Positions 24,477 through 37,195 of a DNA stretch of 64,000 bases are shown here, in pieces; the first letter of the stretch is position 1, and each line of letters begins with the position of its first letter. The notes below the pieces were generated by a model. The model was not told the origin of the DNA, did not search any database, and saw only the letters and a list, made by a program, of their open reading frames with translations. The position numbers and the translations under genes were made by a program. The stretch spans positions 620,001 to 684,000 of the forward strand of contig JAMXBD010000064.1 of the NCBI GenBank assembly GCA_024138025.1. The letters run 5' to 3'. Origin of the DNA: Combretum micranthum. Its lineage: Eukaryota; Streptophyta; Magnoliopsida; Myrtales; Combretaceae.

Positions 24477-26996
24477 TCTTGCATAACTTTTACAAAAGTT
24501 ACTCAACTTGAGTAGAACATCCTTACATTTATATACATCATTAGTACCAATATACTGGTACTTCAAAGATTTAAAATCTTGATTATTTCAAAATATAAAA
24601 GAAAAGCTTAAATCTCATATTACAAACCAAAGGCTTAACCAATAAGCCTTTAACCAAAAAAAGAAAAATTCAACTTTAAAAGTCTTGAGAAAATCTTTTA
24701 CGAAACAACTTCTTTTGCATAAGGTCCTTAATCATTCCATTCTTCCATAAACGCTTCCCAGTCAGTCCCATATCCTAAATCATCATAGAATTCATCTTCA
24801 ATGGCACCTATAAAGGAAAATGTGAGCTAAAGACCCAATACACAGTAATACAAGCAAATCCAAAGTGGCATGCATTCTTAGTCTAATATAATGCAATAAT
24901 CAATAAGTTATTTATCTATAATTTAAGTGTAACAATTCAACATTAGAGTATACAAACTTTGAGAACAATCCTTTGGGAATCTGGGAGTTTTTAATAACAA
25001 TAGCTACTCACGGGTTGATATGGGTAGCTTGAATACCTATATTTCCTATAGGAATAGCTACAAAGATAATAGCTTCATCTAAGATTTACAGTCGTTTCTC
25101 ATCTTTACTTAACTTCATTCATAATATCACTTAGTTCAACCGTTACCCCTATCAACTACCCATTGAGCCACCTATAAAGTGTCATTGCATCATGACAGGG
25201 GGTAGCTTAAGCGCTTAACTACCATGTTAATATCGTCAATAGGGTTGCCCCTCCTCGAACCACATTAAACGACATACATGAAAATAATTCAAATACTTTT
25301 GGACCATCTTTGTTTATAGTTCATTTTATATATGTCTATCCTATCAACTAACAATCAAGTTACTATATACCTGAGTGAACTAATATATAAGGCAAAGGAT
25401 CAACGGACAAATACAATTAAATAGGGGAATCTTTAAGATAGAGGAATTTAATTCATATAACATTTAATATCAATAATAATTAAAAACTAAATTCTTTATC
25501 TAATATAAAATTCAAATATATGCTTACATTAAATCATATCTTAGTATTTATACATATATCTATATAACACATTCCATTATTCTAAATTTTGAAAATTAAT
25601 TTTTTTTAACACAATAGGTACATGGCCATGTTTCACCCCATGTTTCTTCATAATAAAAACATGCTTAAAACAAATCATCGTGTATTTCATCGTGTTCCAT
25701 GTGGGGATTTTACTTACAGTGAAGCATGCCATGATAGGACAAGCCGTATTCAAGTCATGTTTCTCCTTATATAAAAACACAACAAAATAAAATGAGTTGT
25801 GTTTATCCCATGTTTCATACATGCCCAAGTGCTTTAGAGATAAAAAAAAAAGAAGCATGATATATTAGGAGCAACCGTATTCTAGCTGTGTATTTTTGAA
25901 AATCAAATTCCTTAAGAAATTAGAAAGAAACAAGGTGGGATATGTGTGGTCGTGTTCCACCTGTGCTATCACAAAATTTTATTTATTAAACACATAGTGA
26001 GAAGCATAGTGGAATTGGGGTCATTGTGTTCCCCTCATGCTTTTTCTCGGATAGTTTTATTTTCACGGTTTATTAAGATACATGACAAAACATTAGCCCG
26101 TACCTCACCTGTGTAATCCTTCAAATAATAGGGCATGTAAACTTGGACTCTTAAACATCAAATTTTTACTTCAAACAACTTACACACAATTAACACATAC
26201 ACTTAACAGCTTCATATATACATAAACTTCACATTTACTTCATTTAACAACTTTTGCTTCAACACTAGAATATCACATAAACTATGCCAATTCCCTTATC
26301 TACCACAGCAACTATAACAACTTTCACAACTCCTCTATCACAACTTCAAAAATCTATTTAGTTTCCTAAATAAAGTTAGCGCATCAATATCACATTCAAC
26401 TCACTAGATAACCATTAAACCAGGAATTCATCTTCATGAAGGAAACAAATAAGTAAACGATCATATAAGCTTGCAAAACTTTACCTTATATAACTCTTAC
26501 TTGAAGATGAAGTCTTGATAAGAAATATTTGGGCGATTTGTGAGAATAAAGTGGATAAAAGTTTATCTTCCTTACTTCTCCTTAAGGTATCTGTTTTAGT
26601 CTTTTTTTTTTTCTTTTTTGAGGGAAAGTTTTGAAAATTTTTACTTGGTATTTATCTTAATGCCCGCCTTTGACTTTTGTGGCTTAAGAAGGATATTTGT
26701 CTTTTAACTTAAGCTTAGGCTTAGGCTTGGTTTGTTTCAAAATCTTTTTTGGGGTTGGGATCTAATTTTCTATTGAAAAAGAAAAATTCATGGACTTCAT
26801 GCATAAAACAAACAACACAAGAGTAAAGCTAAATTACACTAACACTTTCATTTTTTTTATTAACTACACATTTACCACAAATTAATATATTAGTCATTAC
26901 ACACAAACACACACACAAACACACACACAAAAACACACACAAAAACACACACACACAAATGAAATTTAATTAAGTATGGACGTTTAGGATATTTCA
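24477..26996 (-). repeat. Chromovirus 5' LTR (right)
   Basis: It is collinear with 9857-10014 plus 12718-14978. Its outer end is GGATATTTCA at 26996, matching GGATATTGCA of the other LTR. A CA-rich microsatellite (about 26898-26960) lies near the outer end. The inner end abuts the LARD-like 3' LTR, and no primer site remains. The frame at 25577-25858 has no independent support. Confidence 0.8.
26898..26960. repeat. CA-rich microsatellite
   Basis: An interrupted ACACAC tract in the right chromovirus LTR. The left LTR has only a short ATATACACACAC run at the equivalent place (about 14921-14938), so the tract expanded in one copy. Confidence 0.8.
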
Positions 26997-29158
26997 ATTA
27001 ATATTTTAAAAAAGGGCACTTTAATCCAACTAACATATCTTTGAAAAGAAACCTTACTTGGCAAGTTACGTTTAAAAGATGGGACAAAGGCATTAACCAC
27101 TCCTTTACTTCTAATCTTACTTCATACATACAAAACCTTCACACTCTTCCTCTCATAAGTTAGGGTGAACTTAGAAGATTCGCAACAAGAATCTTTGGTA
27201 AGTAATAGAGATCATGATTTTTAGGTCACTTTCGATAAGTTATGTGGAAAAAATAATGAATACATAAATCTCGAATGATGACAGCAGGTTCTTACGAGAG
27301 AAGAAGAAATATTAGTGCAATTCTAGAAGGATCACAACAAGAAAGAGTTGTTACACATTAGATGTCAGATTTTGTGAGGAAAGTATAAGGAAATTGAAAG
27401 GTAATGTGGTTTTCATGTATTTGAAAATTGTACTTATGTCTTTAATGTGTTTGGAAGGGCGATGTATATGCTATAAGGATTTAGGGATGAGAATATGTCC
27501 TTCAAAGTGTGTATAGTTGTATCGACTTTGGAAATTCCAGAGAATGGACAAAAAGGAATGTTTTTTAGGAGTACACGATTGAAACACGTGGCTTTGTTTG
27601 AGTCATGTACCTTTTGGATGGAGTAAAATGAACTTTTCCAACAGTATATGACTGGAACACGATTTCGTGTTTTAAGAATGTACATCTCTAAGTTTGGAAG
27701 TCATTTTTCTAGGAAAATACGGTTAATACACGACTTTATGTATCAAGTCATGTTTCTTTTTGTGTTTTTCACAACAAAAGACTATTAAAGATCACAACAT
27801 ATACACGGTATTGTGTTCTTCCCATGTTTCTTTATGTGAATTTTTGAAACCAGGCTTAGAAAAGAACATAAGGAGAGACACGAGGTCGTGTTCCCCTTGT
27901 GTACCACTCATGTATTACTTGTGTATCGCCCTATGGATCTTTTGATGACCTATTTTCTCCGTCTAAGTGATGCCTAACTCTATATCCACTTATATATCAG
28001 TTTATGCATGTTATGACACCTTAAAAACCTCTCATTTCTAGCTTAAAAATGATTAGATTCATTAAAATATTTACTTTACAATCTAAGTATACTTTAAGAC
28101 TTTGGGATATAAGTTGTAGCGATGTAGAATCGGGAGTGATAGGAATATAATGATAGTTTAAGCAAGAAAAATAGAAGATCTAAACAATTTAATTGTATGT
28201 AATTCAGGTAGTGAATACTAGTTTAGAACGAAACTACTTCCAAGTACGTGTATACTGTGTGTGTGCTTGTGTTTGCCTAAGATAGAAATGAAAATTGACC
28301 TAAGAATTATTTGATGTTAATGTTGTGTGTATTGCTTGTGCATGGCTGTTGGTGATAGGTGGAGAGTATCTATGATATTATTGCGACATCCCAATGATTC
28401 ATGTGTAACAGCATCCCGAGTAGAATTGTATACGCAAATGATCTAAGTAGACTTAGGGTGTATTAGCATCGTGGTTATTAAGGAGTACCTAATAACCAAT
28501 ATATAAGTGTATAAATATATATGCGTGTGTGTGCTTCAAGATACTAAGCTGTCCCTTTGTTGGATATTGGACTAAAAGATACAGATAAATAAATAGTTTT
28601 GTAATGCATTTATATGATAATGATGCATGTGAGTTTGTCATTGTTTGTACATGTGCATGTGTTTGTTGGTCTACCGTACTGGGCTTTGGCTCACCCCTTA
28701 TCTTTTTCAAGTATAGATAGAACCTTTATGGCTTTTGAATTATCTGAATATGAATTTATCATGGATAATGGAGAGGACGTTAGTGGCAGGGATTACCTAG
28801 TAGATATTTATACATAACTTGTTAGATTGCAAGAGATAGATACTCTTATCACATTATGTGGTTGTTATCCTTGTATTAAGTTAGAGTGTTAAGGTATGGA
28901 CCCACTTGTTAGTTTGTATATGTGTATGTTTAGATGGACTCTATGGGCCATCCCCTACTACCGATGTGTAGGAAGTATGAATGCCTATAATAGTTCTAGT
29001 GAAGTCCTCATGTTGTGATTGTGGATTTTGAGAATTATTATGTGTGTTGGTTGTGTTACATGACATATATTGTGGTTATTAGTAGGTTGGACCTTTACGT
29101 GTCTATATATAATGGACATACAACGGGTTGTAAGTGCCTTTAAGTTTAGGGCATTACA
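26997..29158 (+). repeat. Probable gypsy-type LTR remnant, plus orientation
   Basis: The block at about 28675-28790 (TACTGGGCTTTGGCTCAC, then CTTTTTCAAGTATAGAT) corresponds to the reverse complement of the solo LTR block at about 10430-10520. The right end, TTAGGGCATTACA (29158), resembles that LTR's end (CCAGGGCCTTACA in the same orientation). No internal coding region is attached. The left boundary is unknown. Frames at 27434-27685, 27760-27945 and 28489-28817 show no domains. Confidence 0.45.
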
Positions 29159-29314
29159 AAAATCATGTAATCAAAATATCGAATATTTACTTCCATGATT
29201 ATACAGAGGTTTTTGAGTAAATTAAAGAAAGCTATATCTATATAAAATACCAATTTCCCAAGAAAATTTTAGAATGAAATCATCAAAGAGCATACGTATC
29301 CATCATAGATATTG

Positions 29315-29995
29315 TCACGGTTTTAGAACCGGAATCGCTAGTTCCAAGTCTTAAAATTGAGGAGCTAGAATTGAAATTGTCTCTCATGTTACTGGTCCGA
29401 TTCCATGGAATGGGCGGTTCCTAACCCGATTTTGAAGTCGTCGAATAACCACCTTTTTTTTTCAACTTAAGATTTGAAAAAAAATGAATTTTATTTTTTA
29501 ATAAGATAATTTTAAACTCACAATAATAATTAGGTCAAAGAGTATTAAAGTATTTGACCAATTTTTAAAAAAAATTTGTTTAACATGCGTACTTATTCAT
29601 ATACATACACATCCAACATCAATTGTAGCATTAGTAATTTGAGATAAAAAAAAATGCTCTAGTTGCTAAAAAGAAAACTACAATACAAAAAATGATCTCA
29701 CGTTATTAAAGAATAAGGTTTTGACTTTTGAAGAAGTTTACATAAACCGAAATGTACATGCTTTTAAGTTATATTTATTTATTGTATTGTTGAATATGTA
29801 AATAAATTGTACTATTAACATAAAATAGTTTAAAAATTAATAATTATATATTTAATATTATTGTTTTAATTTTTTCTATAAATTTCTTTGTTTTTTTTTC
29901 AACGGAACCAGTTGGAATTACTGGTTCTATTTGGTTCTAGAATTGTCAAACTGGTTTGGTCCCTTGTTTAGAGCCAAACCATGCCCATGTTTATA
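29315..29995. mobile_element. GGTTCC-type non-autonomous element
   Basis: The left end contains GGTTTTAGAACCGGAAT and the right end contains TTCTAGAATT followed by a TGGTTTGGTC segment. The centre is AT-rich. It resembles the element at 8266-8995. The ends are too degraded for a target duplication to be identified. Confidence 0.45.
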
Positions 29996-30606
29996 TCCAT
30001 AAATGATTACAATATAACCGAGGAGATAAATATGACGTGAATCAATAAGATTTGAAATTGAAAATGAAAAGAAAAGGCATATTTTATCTAGAAGGGAATA
30101 ACTATAATATTTCTTTTGGACAAAAGTTATGATACTTAACCTTTAGTTTTAATTAGAGAGTTATAGTTTGGTAAGGATGTTTTAAATGTATAAGTTTTCA
30201 TAATACAACTAAATAACTATAAGAGGGAATTAAATAAGAAAAAAAAAGAAAAATACAAATATAGACAACGTATATAGATATTTATAAAGAAAACATAGAT
30301 TAACTGACAATAAAATCATAAAAGTGAAGCATCAAATTCAATCTATTAAGAAAGAATGAACTCCCTCTACTATATGAACTCCATAATAAATCCATATATA
30401 GACCATGTACAAACCTAAAACGTCATATGCTGAAGATGACATTGAATGAAACATGAAGAACAATTTTACATGGCTTAGTACTAGTGAACCCCCAACTGTC
30501 CAGTATCCACCATTCAATGGGCGAAAGATGGGTACAACACCTACTGAGACGTACTAGTACTATATTGGAAGAGCATTAGCCCTACATCATCCATCATTTC
30601 CTCGTA
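29996..30606. other. Intergenic sequence, nothing recognised
   Basis: AT-rich DNA without coding frames, repeats of note or recognisable motifs. Confidence 0.5.
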
Positions 30607-30838
30607 CTAAGCATCTAGTTTGTTTATTTATTGGTAGATTATAGATACAGATACTTTTTTCAAACTTTTTTCTAACAAATTATTTATAAAGAATTAGATA
30701 CAGATAAAAAAAGTTGGCAGTTCGTATTAAAAGATCAAATATAGATGAAATATAAATGTAAATCAGACATATTCACACATATTATTTTGAAAAAAATACA
30801 GATAGAGAGAAGAAACAGACCATCCAAATAGACCCTAA
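30607..30838. mobile_element. hAT-like MITE
   Basis: The right end, read inverted, is GGGTCTATTTGGATGGTCTG, and the left end contains CTAGTTTGTTTATTTATTGG. The interior has ATAGATACAGATAC motifs. The same end sequence, GGGTCTGTTTGAATGG, starts the insertion at 58497 in Csl copy 2. Confidence 0.5.
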
Positions 30839-31127
30839 TACATGCACTAACTTCGGACATATACCATATAATACGAATCTACACTCTCAAAATTTGGATT
30901 TACCTAATATATATGGTCTAAAATTTATAAAACATACATGGCATATGGTTAGATCATTTATATTGGTATTTGTTATGTTATGCCGTGTAGCTATTTTTTT
31001 TACCTTTAAACTTGGAAATGTTTAATTTAATGAATCAAACAATTTATTTCAAGAAAGTTGTTGTATATCCATTAGTATTTTTTTATTAAGCTCACTAAGC
31101 CAAAGATTTTTCATCCTCGTGGGATGA

Positions 31128-31396
31128 TGTGAAATCCAGCAAAACAGAGCTACTATCAGTGGCACAAGATCAAGATGATCAAACCCTAGTAGAGAGAATA
31201 TCGAAGAAAGTTAAGTGAAAGAAAACTGCTAAAAATGAGTAAAGAATAGAAAGTAAGTTATTGCATCTTAACCAAGTTATTTATATGTTGATACAAAATC
31301 TAAACTAAAATAGCCCATATTATGTATATTCTAAGATCAGATATGAACAAATAAATATAAAACACGTGTAAACATTTAAAACACATAATGTCCACA
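31128..31396 (-). repeat. 3' LTR of the minus-strand copia
   Basis: Direct repeat of 36083-36345 with scattered substitutions. It is adjacent to a long G/A-rich polypurine tract on the minus strand (about 31420-31450). Confidence 0.85.
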
Positions 31397-31419
31397 TCAT
31401 CATCCACATCCACCTACCC

Positions 31420-31450
31420 TAACCTCCCTCCTCCCCCCTTCCCCCCCTTG
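31420..31450 (-). other. Polypurine tract with G runs
   Basis: The minus strand reads a run of G and A with blocks of six or more G. It lies a little upstream of the 3' LTR and is the likely plus-strand primer. The guanine runs could also form a G-quadruplex. Confidence 0.55.
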
Positions 31451-31476
31451 AAGACCCATCTTGAACAAAATAAATC

Positions 31477-34400
31477 TCAGCCTACTTCAGGTATAGATTT
31501 AGTGAACACATTTCCATGTTGATACTTTGAAGAAACATGTGTTGTATGAAGAAAATCAAATTGAATATGATCTAGAATCAAATGGATGTCAATTTCAATA
31601 TGCTTTGTACGCACATGTGTACATGGATTTGCAATAATGAGTTGAGCTGAGCAATTGTCAAGACATAAAGTCAATAGCAAATTAACCAAAACACCTAAAT
31701 CATAGAGGATATATGAAATCCAAAGAATTTCCTTTGTCAAGGTTGTCATGCTATGGTATTTAGCCTCAACAGTAGATATGGACACTGTAGGTTGTTTCTT
31801 GGTTTTCCAAGAAATCAAAGCATCACCAAGAAAAACACAATAACCACTTAAAGATTTTCTATCCAAGGAATAGAATCCCTGGTCAACATCGCTATAAGCC
31901 AACAACATCAATGAATTATCAAAAGGATCCACATACCAAGAGAAGAGAAGACTTTAAGATAACAAAGCACTTGAAACAAAATAGCCAAATGAGTAGATCG
32001 AGGACATGACAAAAATTGAGAATGAACATGTACAACATAGCTAATATCTAGGCATCTAAGAGTCAAATAAAGCAATTTACCATTCATGTGTGTATAAAAT
32101 AATGAAGAAGATAATGGCTCACCATCTGTTTTATTAAGATGTAACCTGGATGGTAATGGACAAGAATATGGCTTTACACTTGTCAACCCTCCATCCATTA
32201 AGATATCAAGGATAAACTTCCTTTAAGGAATTAGAAGACTAGCCTTTGTTCGACACAATTCTAATCCTAAGTAGAATTGTGCTAGACCTAGATTTTTGAT
32301 AGTGAAAGTAGCGTCCAAACTAGACTTAAGATTAGCAATAAGATGCTTAGATTTGTTTGTTAATAAAAGATCATCAACATACAAAAACGCAACAAGAAAA
32401 TCAGATTCTATCTATTTAGTAAAGAGTGAACAATCACTCTTTGAGTGTTGAAAACCTTAAGAAATAAGAAATGTAGAAATTTCTAAGTTCCATCGATGAA
32501 ACGCTTGCTTCAAACCATAAAGTGATCTTTTGAGGTTACACACCTGACTAACACCAGCTTTATTATAACCATGGAGTAGAAGCTTATAAATGACTTTATC
32601 AAGAAAACCATGCAAAAAAGCATTATTTACATTAACTTGGTGTATAGCCCAATGAGAAGCACCAGCCACAGTAAGTACAAAATACGTACAATGCCTAATT
32701 TTGCAACTGGTGAAAAGGTCTCGTGAAAATCAATACCCTCAATTTGATTGTAACCCTTTACCACTAACCTAGCTTTGTATCTTTCAATGCTACCATTCAG
32801 TCTAAACTTTACTTTATGTACCCATTTGGCAGAAAAGACCAAAGTGTGATTGTTTTCCAAAAGCATCAAATTCACTTTGCATGGCATTGTCCATTTCTTA
32901 TGCTTAGAAGCTTCAAAATAAGAGTTTTTAACCATCAACACATTAGCAAAAGATAACACAAATTCTGAAAGGAAATTGGTGACGGAAGTGGATGTAAAGA
33001 ATGAATAAGAATGTGTATCAATAGATGACTTAGCAGAAGTGTGTAAAAGTGTACTACTAGTTATATGATGCACATAGTCATAAAGCCATGCATGGATTTT
33101 CTTTACTCTAGTTGACCTTCTCATGGTGTGAACATCACTATTTTGCAAATAAGAAGAATAGTAAGAACATATTACAAATAGTTATCTAGAATAACAACTA
33201 AATTTGGATCGTCTCTAATGTAATAAATTGAAGGTTTCATGTTTAAGTTGACTAGACATTATACCATTATGACTAACATGAAAAGGGAAAACACTTTCAT
33301 GAGAAAAAACATCCCTACTAATGAAATATTTTAGGAATTTGGATCAAACAAACAAAAAATTTTTGTCCTTGTTAATATCCTAAGAAAATATATTGTGTTC
33401 CTCTTGGATCAAACTTATCTTGATGAGAAGAATGTTTCATATCATAACAAAGACATCTTATTCTATGTACAGAATAATAATATGATATTTTTCCAAATAA
33501 CATCTCGAAAGGAGATTTACCATGAAGACTAGACAAAGGCATCTTGTTGACAAGAAAAGTAGTAACAAGAACACATTTGCTTTAAAACTCTTTAGGAAAA
33601 TTTGCTTGTAAATGTAAAGCTATAGATGTATCAAGTAAATGCCTATGTTTTCTCTCCATTCTACCATTTTGTTGAGGTGCATATGCCATAGTTCATTGAT
33701 AAACAATCCTTAAAGGCTCAAACAAAGATTTATACTATGCAAAAACAAACTTGGTTCCATTTTCAATCTGAGCAAACTTTGGTATGATTAAAAATTGATT
33801 TGTAACATAATGGAAAAAATTATCTAAGACACCAGGTACTTGAAACTTTTGATTTAACATATAAGTCCAAGTACACCTCGTGCGATCATCTAAGATAATA
33901 AGAAATTAATTAGTCCCTATGATAGAAACAACATGATATGGGCCCCAAAAATCAATGTGCAACAACTCAAAAGCAAAACTAGATTGATGTTCACATTTGG
34001 AAAAAGGTAAACGATGAAGCTTAACTTCATGACAAATAGAACATAAGAAGTCATTAAGCTCAAGACGTTTATATGATTTCATTTGTTTCATTTTGAACAA
34101 AGGTACATGACCAAGACGCTTATGAAACAAAAGAGCTTCACATGATTCATTACAAGTAGAATTTTTACAAGAGAATAATTAACTAGAGTTCAAACATTCC
34201 GTATGGCTTGAGACTTGAGTTGCTTATGTAGTAGGAACAATATCACTAGAATTCGGGTCCTGAAAAGAACGTTTGGTATGATCAAATATCATTACCAAAT
34301 TATGATCATGTAAAAGTTTATTTACTGGCAACAAATTGTGTTTAAATGAAAGTGCAAGAAGAAGTGTTAAAGGCAACGGGCCCTGCTGTATCAACATTAA

Positions 34401-35000
34401 CAATTTTGCCATTAGGTAATTTGACAAATATTGGCTTTGGTAATTTCTTTGTATTAAATAAAATAGAAGAGAATGAAATAACGTGATTGGTTGCTCCTAT
34501 GTCAACTATCCAATAAGCTAAACAATTATTCAATGAATTTAAGCATAAGGTTGGACAAGTACTTGCAAACTACACTTGATTAGTAATTGCTTCAATATGT
34601 TAATCCTCCTTTGATTCCATCATCTGCATCAATTGGTTGCAAAAGGCTGCATGATATTCTTTTCCTATGAAATGTTAGAATTAAATCCAATACCATGCTC
34701 AAAAGATGTATCTGCTATACAATTTTCTTGTTAGAATAACAATTCGAAACTGAAGAGGACTTGTTCTTGTCAACTCTTTTTCCTTTGAACCAATCGAGAC
34801 ACCTAATAATTGAAAACAATTATCCACACTATGTCCTTCACTTTTGCAATATTGACAAATAATCTATGAAGCATTCTTATTTTTGTTACGATCACCGATA
34901 TTCTTTGACCATGATTAGACTTCATTGAAACAAAAGCTACCATATCACCATCACCACTCAAGTAGTAGTAACTTGTCTTTGTTTTCAACTTGTTATACAA
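31477..35000 (-). pseudogene. Copia pol pseudogene (PR-IN-RT-RH)
   Basis: Read on the minus strand. The protease segment at 34342-34533 shows WIVDIGATNHV, with isoleucine where DSGA has serine. A pre-integrase domain at 33906-34130 has HKRLGH and CSICHEVK. Reverse transcriptase spans about 33148-32350, with HQVNVNNAFLHG, LKRSLYGLKQA and an intact YVDDLLL near 32365-32385. RNase H lies at 31477-31932 with SGYCVFLGDALISWKTKKQP. Several stops and shifts separate these pieces. The gag region, right of 35000, is badly degraded. It was once complete but is now inactive. Confidence 0.85.
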
Positions 35001-35535
35001 GATAAAAAGCTTGATTAATAGTTGATAAAGGTTCTATAGACAAAATATGACTCCTTACACTCTCATATACTTCATTTAACTCGTATAAAAAGATTTTGTA
35101 ACCCATACTCTAACAATTGATTCTTCAAATCACAATTACAATAAGGTATAGTATTAAATGCATTAAGTTCATTCTAACACCTTTTTCAAACGATTATAAT
35201 ATAAACTGATAGATTAATTTTCTTGATGCATGTTACTAATTTCGTGTTGCAATTAAAAGATTATAGGACTACAAGATTGCCCGTACTTTTCACAAAGTTC
35301 CTTCCAAAGATTCAAACCTAATGTAGAGTATATAAAATTTTGAGCCGAATTAGTTGTCACAAAGTTGAGTAATCAACATCTAACTATATAATCACACCTA
35401 TTCCACCTAGTAAAGTCATTTGTGTTTTCATTAGGTTTAGGTATGCTTCCATCCATAAACCTTACTTTCAACTTAACACTAAGACCTAATCAAATCACTC
35501 CATTCCAAGCTAGAAAATTAGCTCCATTGAACTTA

Positions 35536-35912
35536 TGGTAAATTACATAGAAATATATCAACGTTTGGGAGTAAGTTCATTTAAGTTATCAATATTTCAA
35601 GTGGTTAAAAAGAGGAATCAACGTTTGGAGATTAATTCATTTGGGGTATTAACATTTCAAGTGGTTAAAAAGATGTATCAACGTTTTGCAAAGTGAGTGA
35701 AATAAGATATGAATATTTGACTATTAATGAGAACTAAGGAAACTTAGTTGAAAATTAATTCAAACGTCGATACATTAAATGAATTTTAGACAATATTGAT
35801 ACCTCATTTGATTCACTTTATAAGACGTTGATTTCTCTTTTTTAACCACTTGACACGTTGATACATTAAATGAACTTATCCCAAACGTTGATATCATCTA
35901 ACGTAATTTACC
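35536..35912. mobile_element. Fold-back MITE with 11-bp target duplication
   Basis: Most of the 377 bp is one imperfect palindrome. The left arm carries TATCAACGTTTGGGAGTAAG and TTCAAGTGGTTAAAAAGA, and the right arm carries their inverted forms. It ends in GGTAAATTAC and GTAATTTACC. CATTGAACTTA flanks both sides (35525-35535 and 35913-35923). An 11-bp duplication suggests a Mutator-like origin. It is inserted in the copia element's 5' region. A relative is in intron 7 of Csl copy 1. Confidence 0.85.
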
Positions 35913-36082
35913 CATTGAACTTAATACTGCCTATTTCCATTCTAGGATTATCTACTAGAAAGATATAGTAGATCATTTATATTTTGTTCTACAATATTCT
36001 CGTTTCATGAGCATTTGGTTCCATGATTTATGAAACAATAACTATCCAAATTAGTATAGAAACTGTACTTACTCTAATATCA

Positions 36083-36345
36083 TGTGAAATCTACAAAACA
36101 AAGCTACAATTAGTGGCATGAGTTCAAGATGATCAAACCTAGCAGAGAGAATGCCAAAGAAAGTTAAATGAAAGAAAACTGTTAAAATGTGCAAATAAAA
36201 AGTTAGTTACTATAGCTCAACTGAGCTATTTATATGCTTATACAAAAGCTAAACTAAAATAACCTATATTATGTCTATACAAAGATCATATATGAACCAA
36301 TAAATACAAAACTAGTGTAAACATCTAAAACGCATAATGCTCACA
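36083..36345 (-). repeat. 5' LTR of the minus-strand copia
   Basis: Direct repeat of 31128-31396. The adjacent primer site (TGATATTAGAGTAAG on the minus strand) resembles the tRNA-Met site. Confidence 0.85.
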
Positions 36346-37069
36346 AAAAATGACATCTTTAATTGGGACTTGTTTAATGTTAAAGATTGCCTTTTACAAT
36401 TGTTTATTTATTTATCTTTAAAGTTGTTGTACAACTTTAATTCCTTTTGAATAAATATATATATAAATGAAATAGTAAATAATTGCCCCAAACTTTGACA
36501 CACAAAAAGAAGAATTATGACTTCATAATATACACCTCAACTTAAAATATTCTTAATAGGAGCTTCTACGATCCCATCGATAGGACCGTCCGCCATTAAT
36601 TTAATTGTTAAAATAAATATAGCAAATGAATAATAACTATTTAGTGATTCAATCACAATTGAGTATAGTAGTAGCCGTGGGATTGTGACATGATCGATTT
36701 CGTTAAATTAATAATGATACCATATAATTTTCTTATTCTCAATAACCCATCGAACTTTGTGAAATTAATAATATAGAAACATTTACTTTTGTAAGGCAAT
36801 ATTTAAATGGAAAAAAAAGCATATATACTCTTATAGCAAAATTTAGAAGACATTAAAATATATTTGATAAGTTGGGTTGAAGTGTTTTAAAGTTGAAATT
36901 TATGATACTATTTTTAATTTTTTTGAGGTTATTTGCCAATATAATAAAATTTTTTGAAGTGTTTGCACTATCTAAAGTTTAGGTGTATACGCAAGTTAAA
37001 TGTGGAAAGTATGGGACACACGGAAGTAAAAAAAAAAAAAAAAAAAAAAAAAGTTATTTTTATACGGAA
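36346..37069. other. Upstream region of Csl copy 1
   Basis: AT-rich non-coding DNA. The part at 36740-37000 aligns with 55200-55450 upstream of copy 2 (shared block ACTTTTGTAAGGCAATATTT). A run of about 27 A occurs at 37028-37053. Confidence 0.6.
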
Positions 37070-37195
37070 GCATGGGCTTGTGACATTTGTTTGTCCAAGC
37101 CCAAGAAGTTAGCCTCGACCCTATCTATAAATTGGGGATAGAAAAATGCCAAACCACATATGTTAGAACGCAGAGATAGTCTCCATCGTATTGCA
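37070..37195 (+). promoter_or_regulatory. Core promoter and leader of Csl copy 1
   Basis: A TATA box, TCTATAAA (37124-37131), lies about 65 bp before the ATG. The block GCATGGGCTTGTGAC, the TATA box and the leader ACCACATATGTTAGA are conserved in copy 2 (57069-57203) and partly in the relic at 664-893. An upstream ATG in the leader (37160) is in frame here but out of frame in the other two copies, so the start at 37196 is preferred. Confidence 0.7.

Larger units (their letters stand above)
9857..26996 (-). mobile_element. Ty3/gypsy chromovirus with nested insertions
   Basis: A minus-strand gypsy element runs between two homologous LTRs of about 2.4-2.5 kb: left, 9857-14978 (interrupted), and right, 24477-26996. 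Between them, read right to left, are gag, zinc knuckle, protease, reverse transcriptase, RNase H, integrase and a C-terminal chromodomain. The chromodomain and long LTRs fit the Tekay/Del chromovirus lineage. The element is dead, with many stops. It holds a solo LTR inside its left LTR (10015-12717) and a LARD-like element (about 19695-24476) at the place where its leader and primer site should be. I found no matching target duplication. Confidence 0.8.
31128..36345 (-). mobile_element. Ty1/copia element with two short LTRs
   Basis: LTRs of 269 bp (31128-31396) and 263 bp (36083-36345) are direct repeats, each with TGTGAAAT on the left and a (T/C)CACA end on the right. On the minus strand the order is 5' LTR, primer site (TGATATTAGAG, about 36072-36082), protease, integrase, reverse transcriptase, RNase H, polypurine tract, 3' LTR. 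That order is copia. The frame is broken in several places. The flanks of the two LTRs do not match as a target duplication. A fold-back MITE lies inside at 35536-35912. Confidence 0.85.

Noticed and set aside
31420..31450. G-quadruplex regulatory element
   Set aside because: The position just inside a copia 3' LTR explains it as a polypurine tract; quadruplex formation is possible but not needed.
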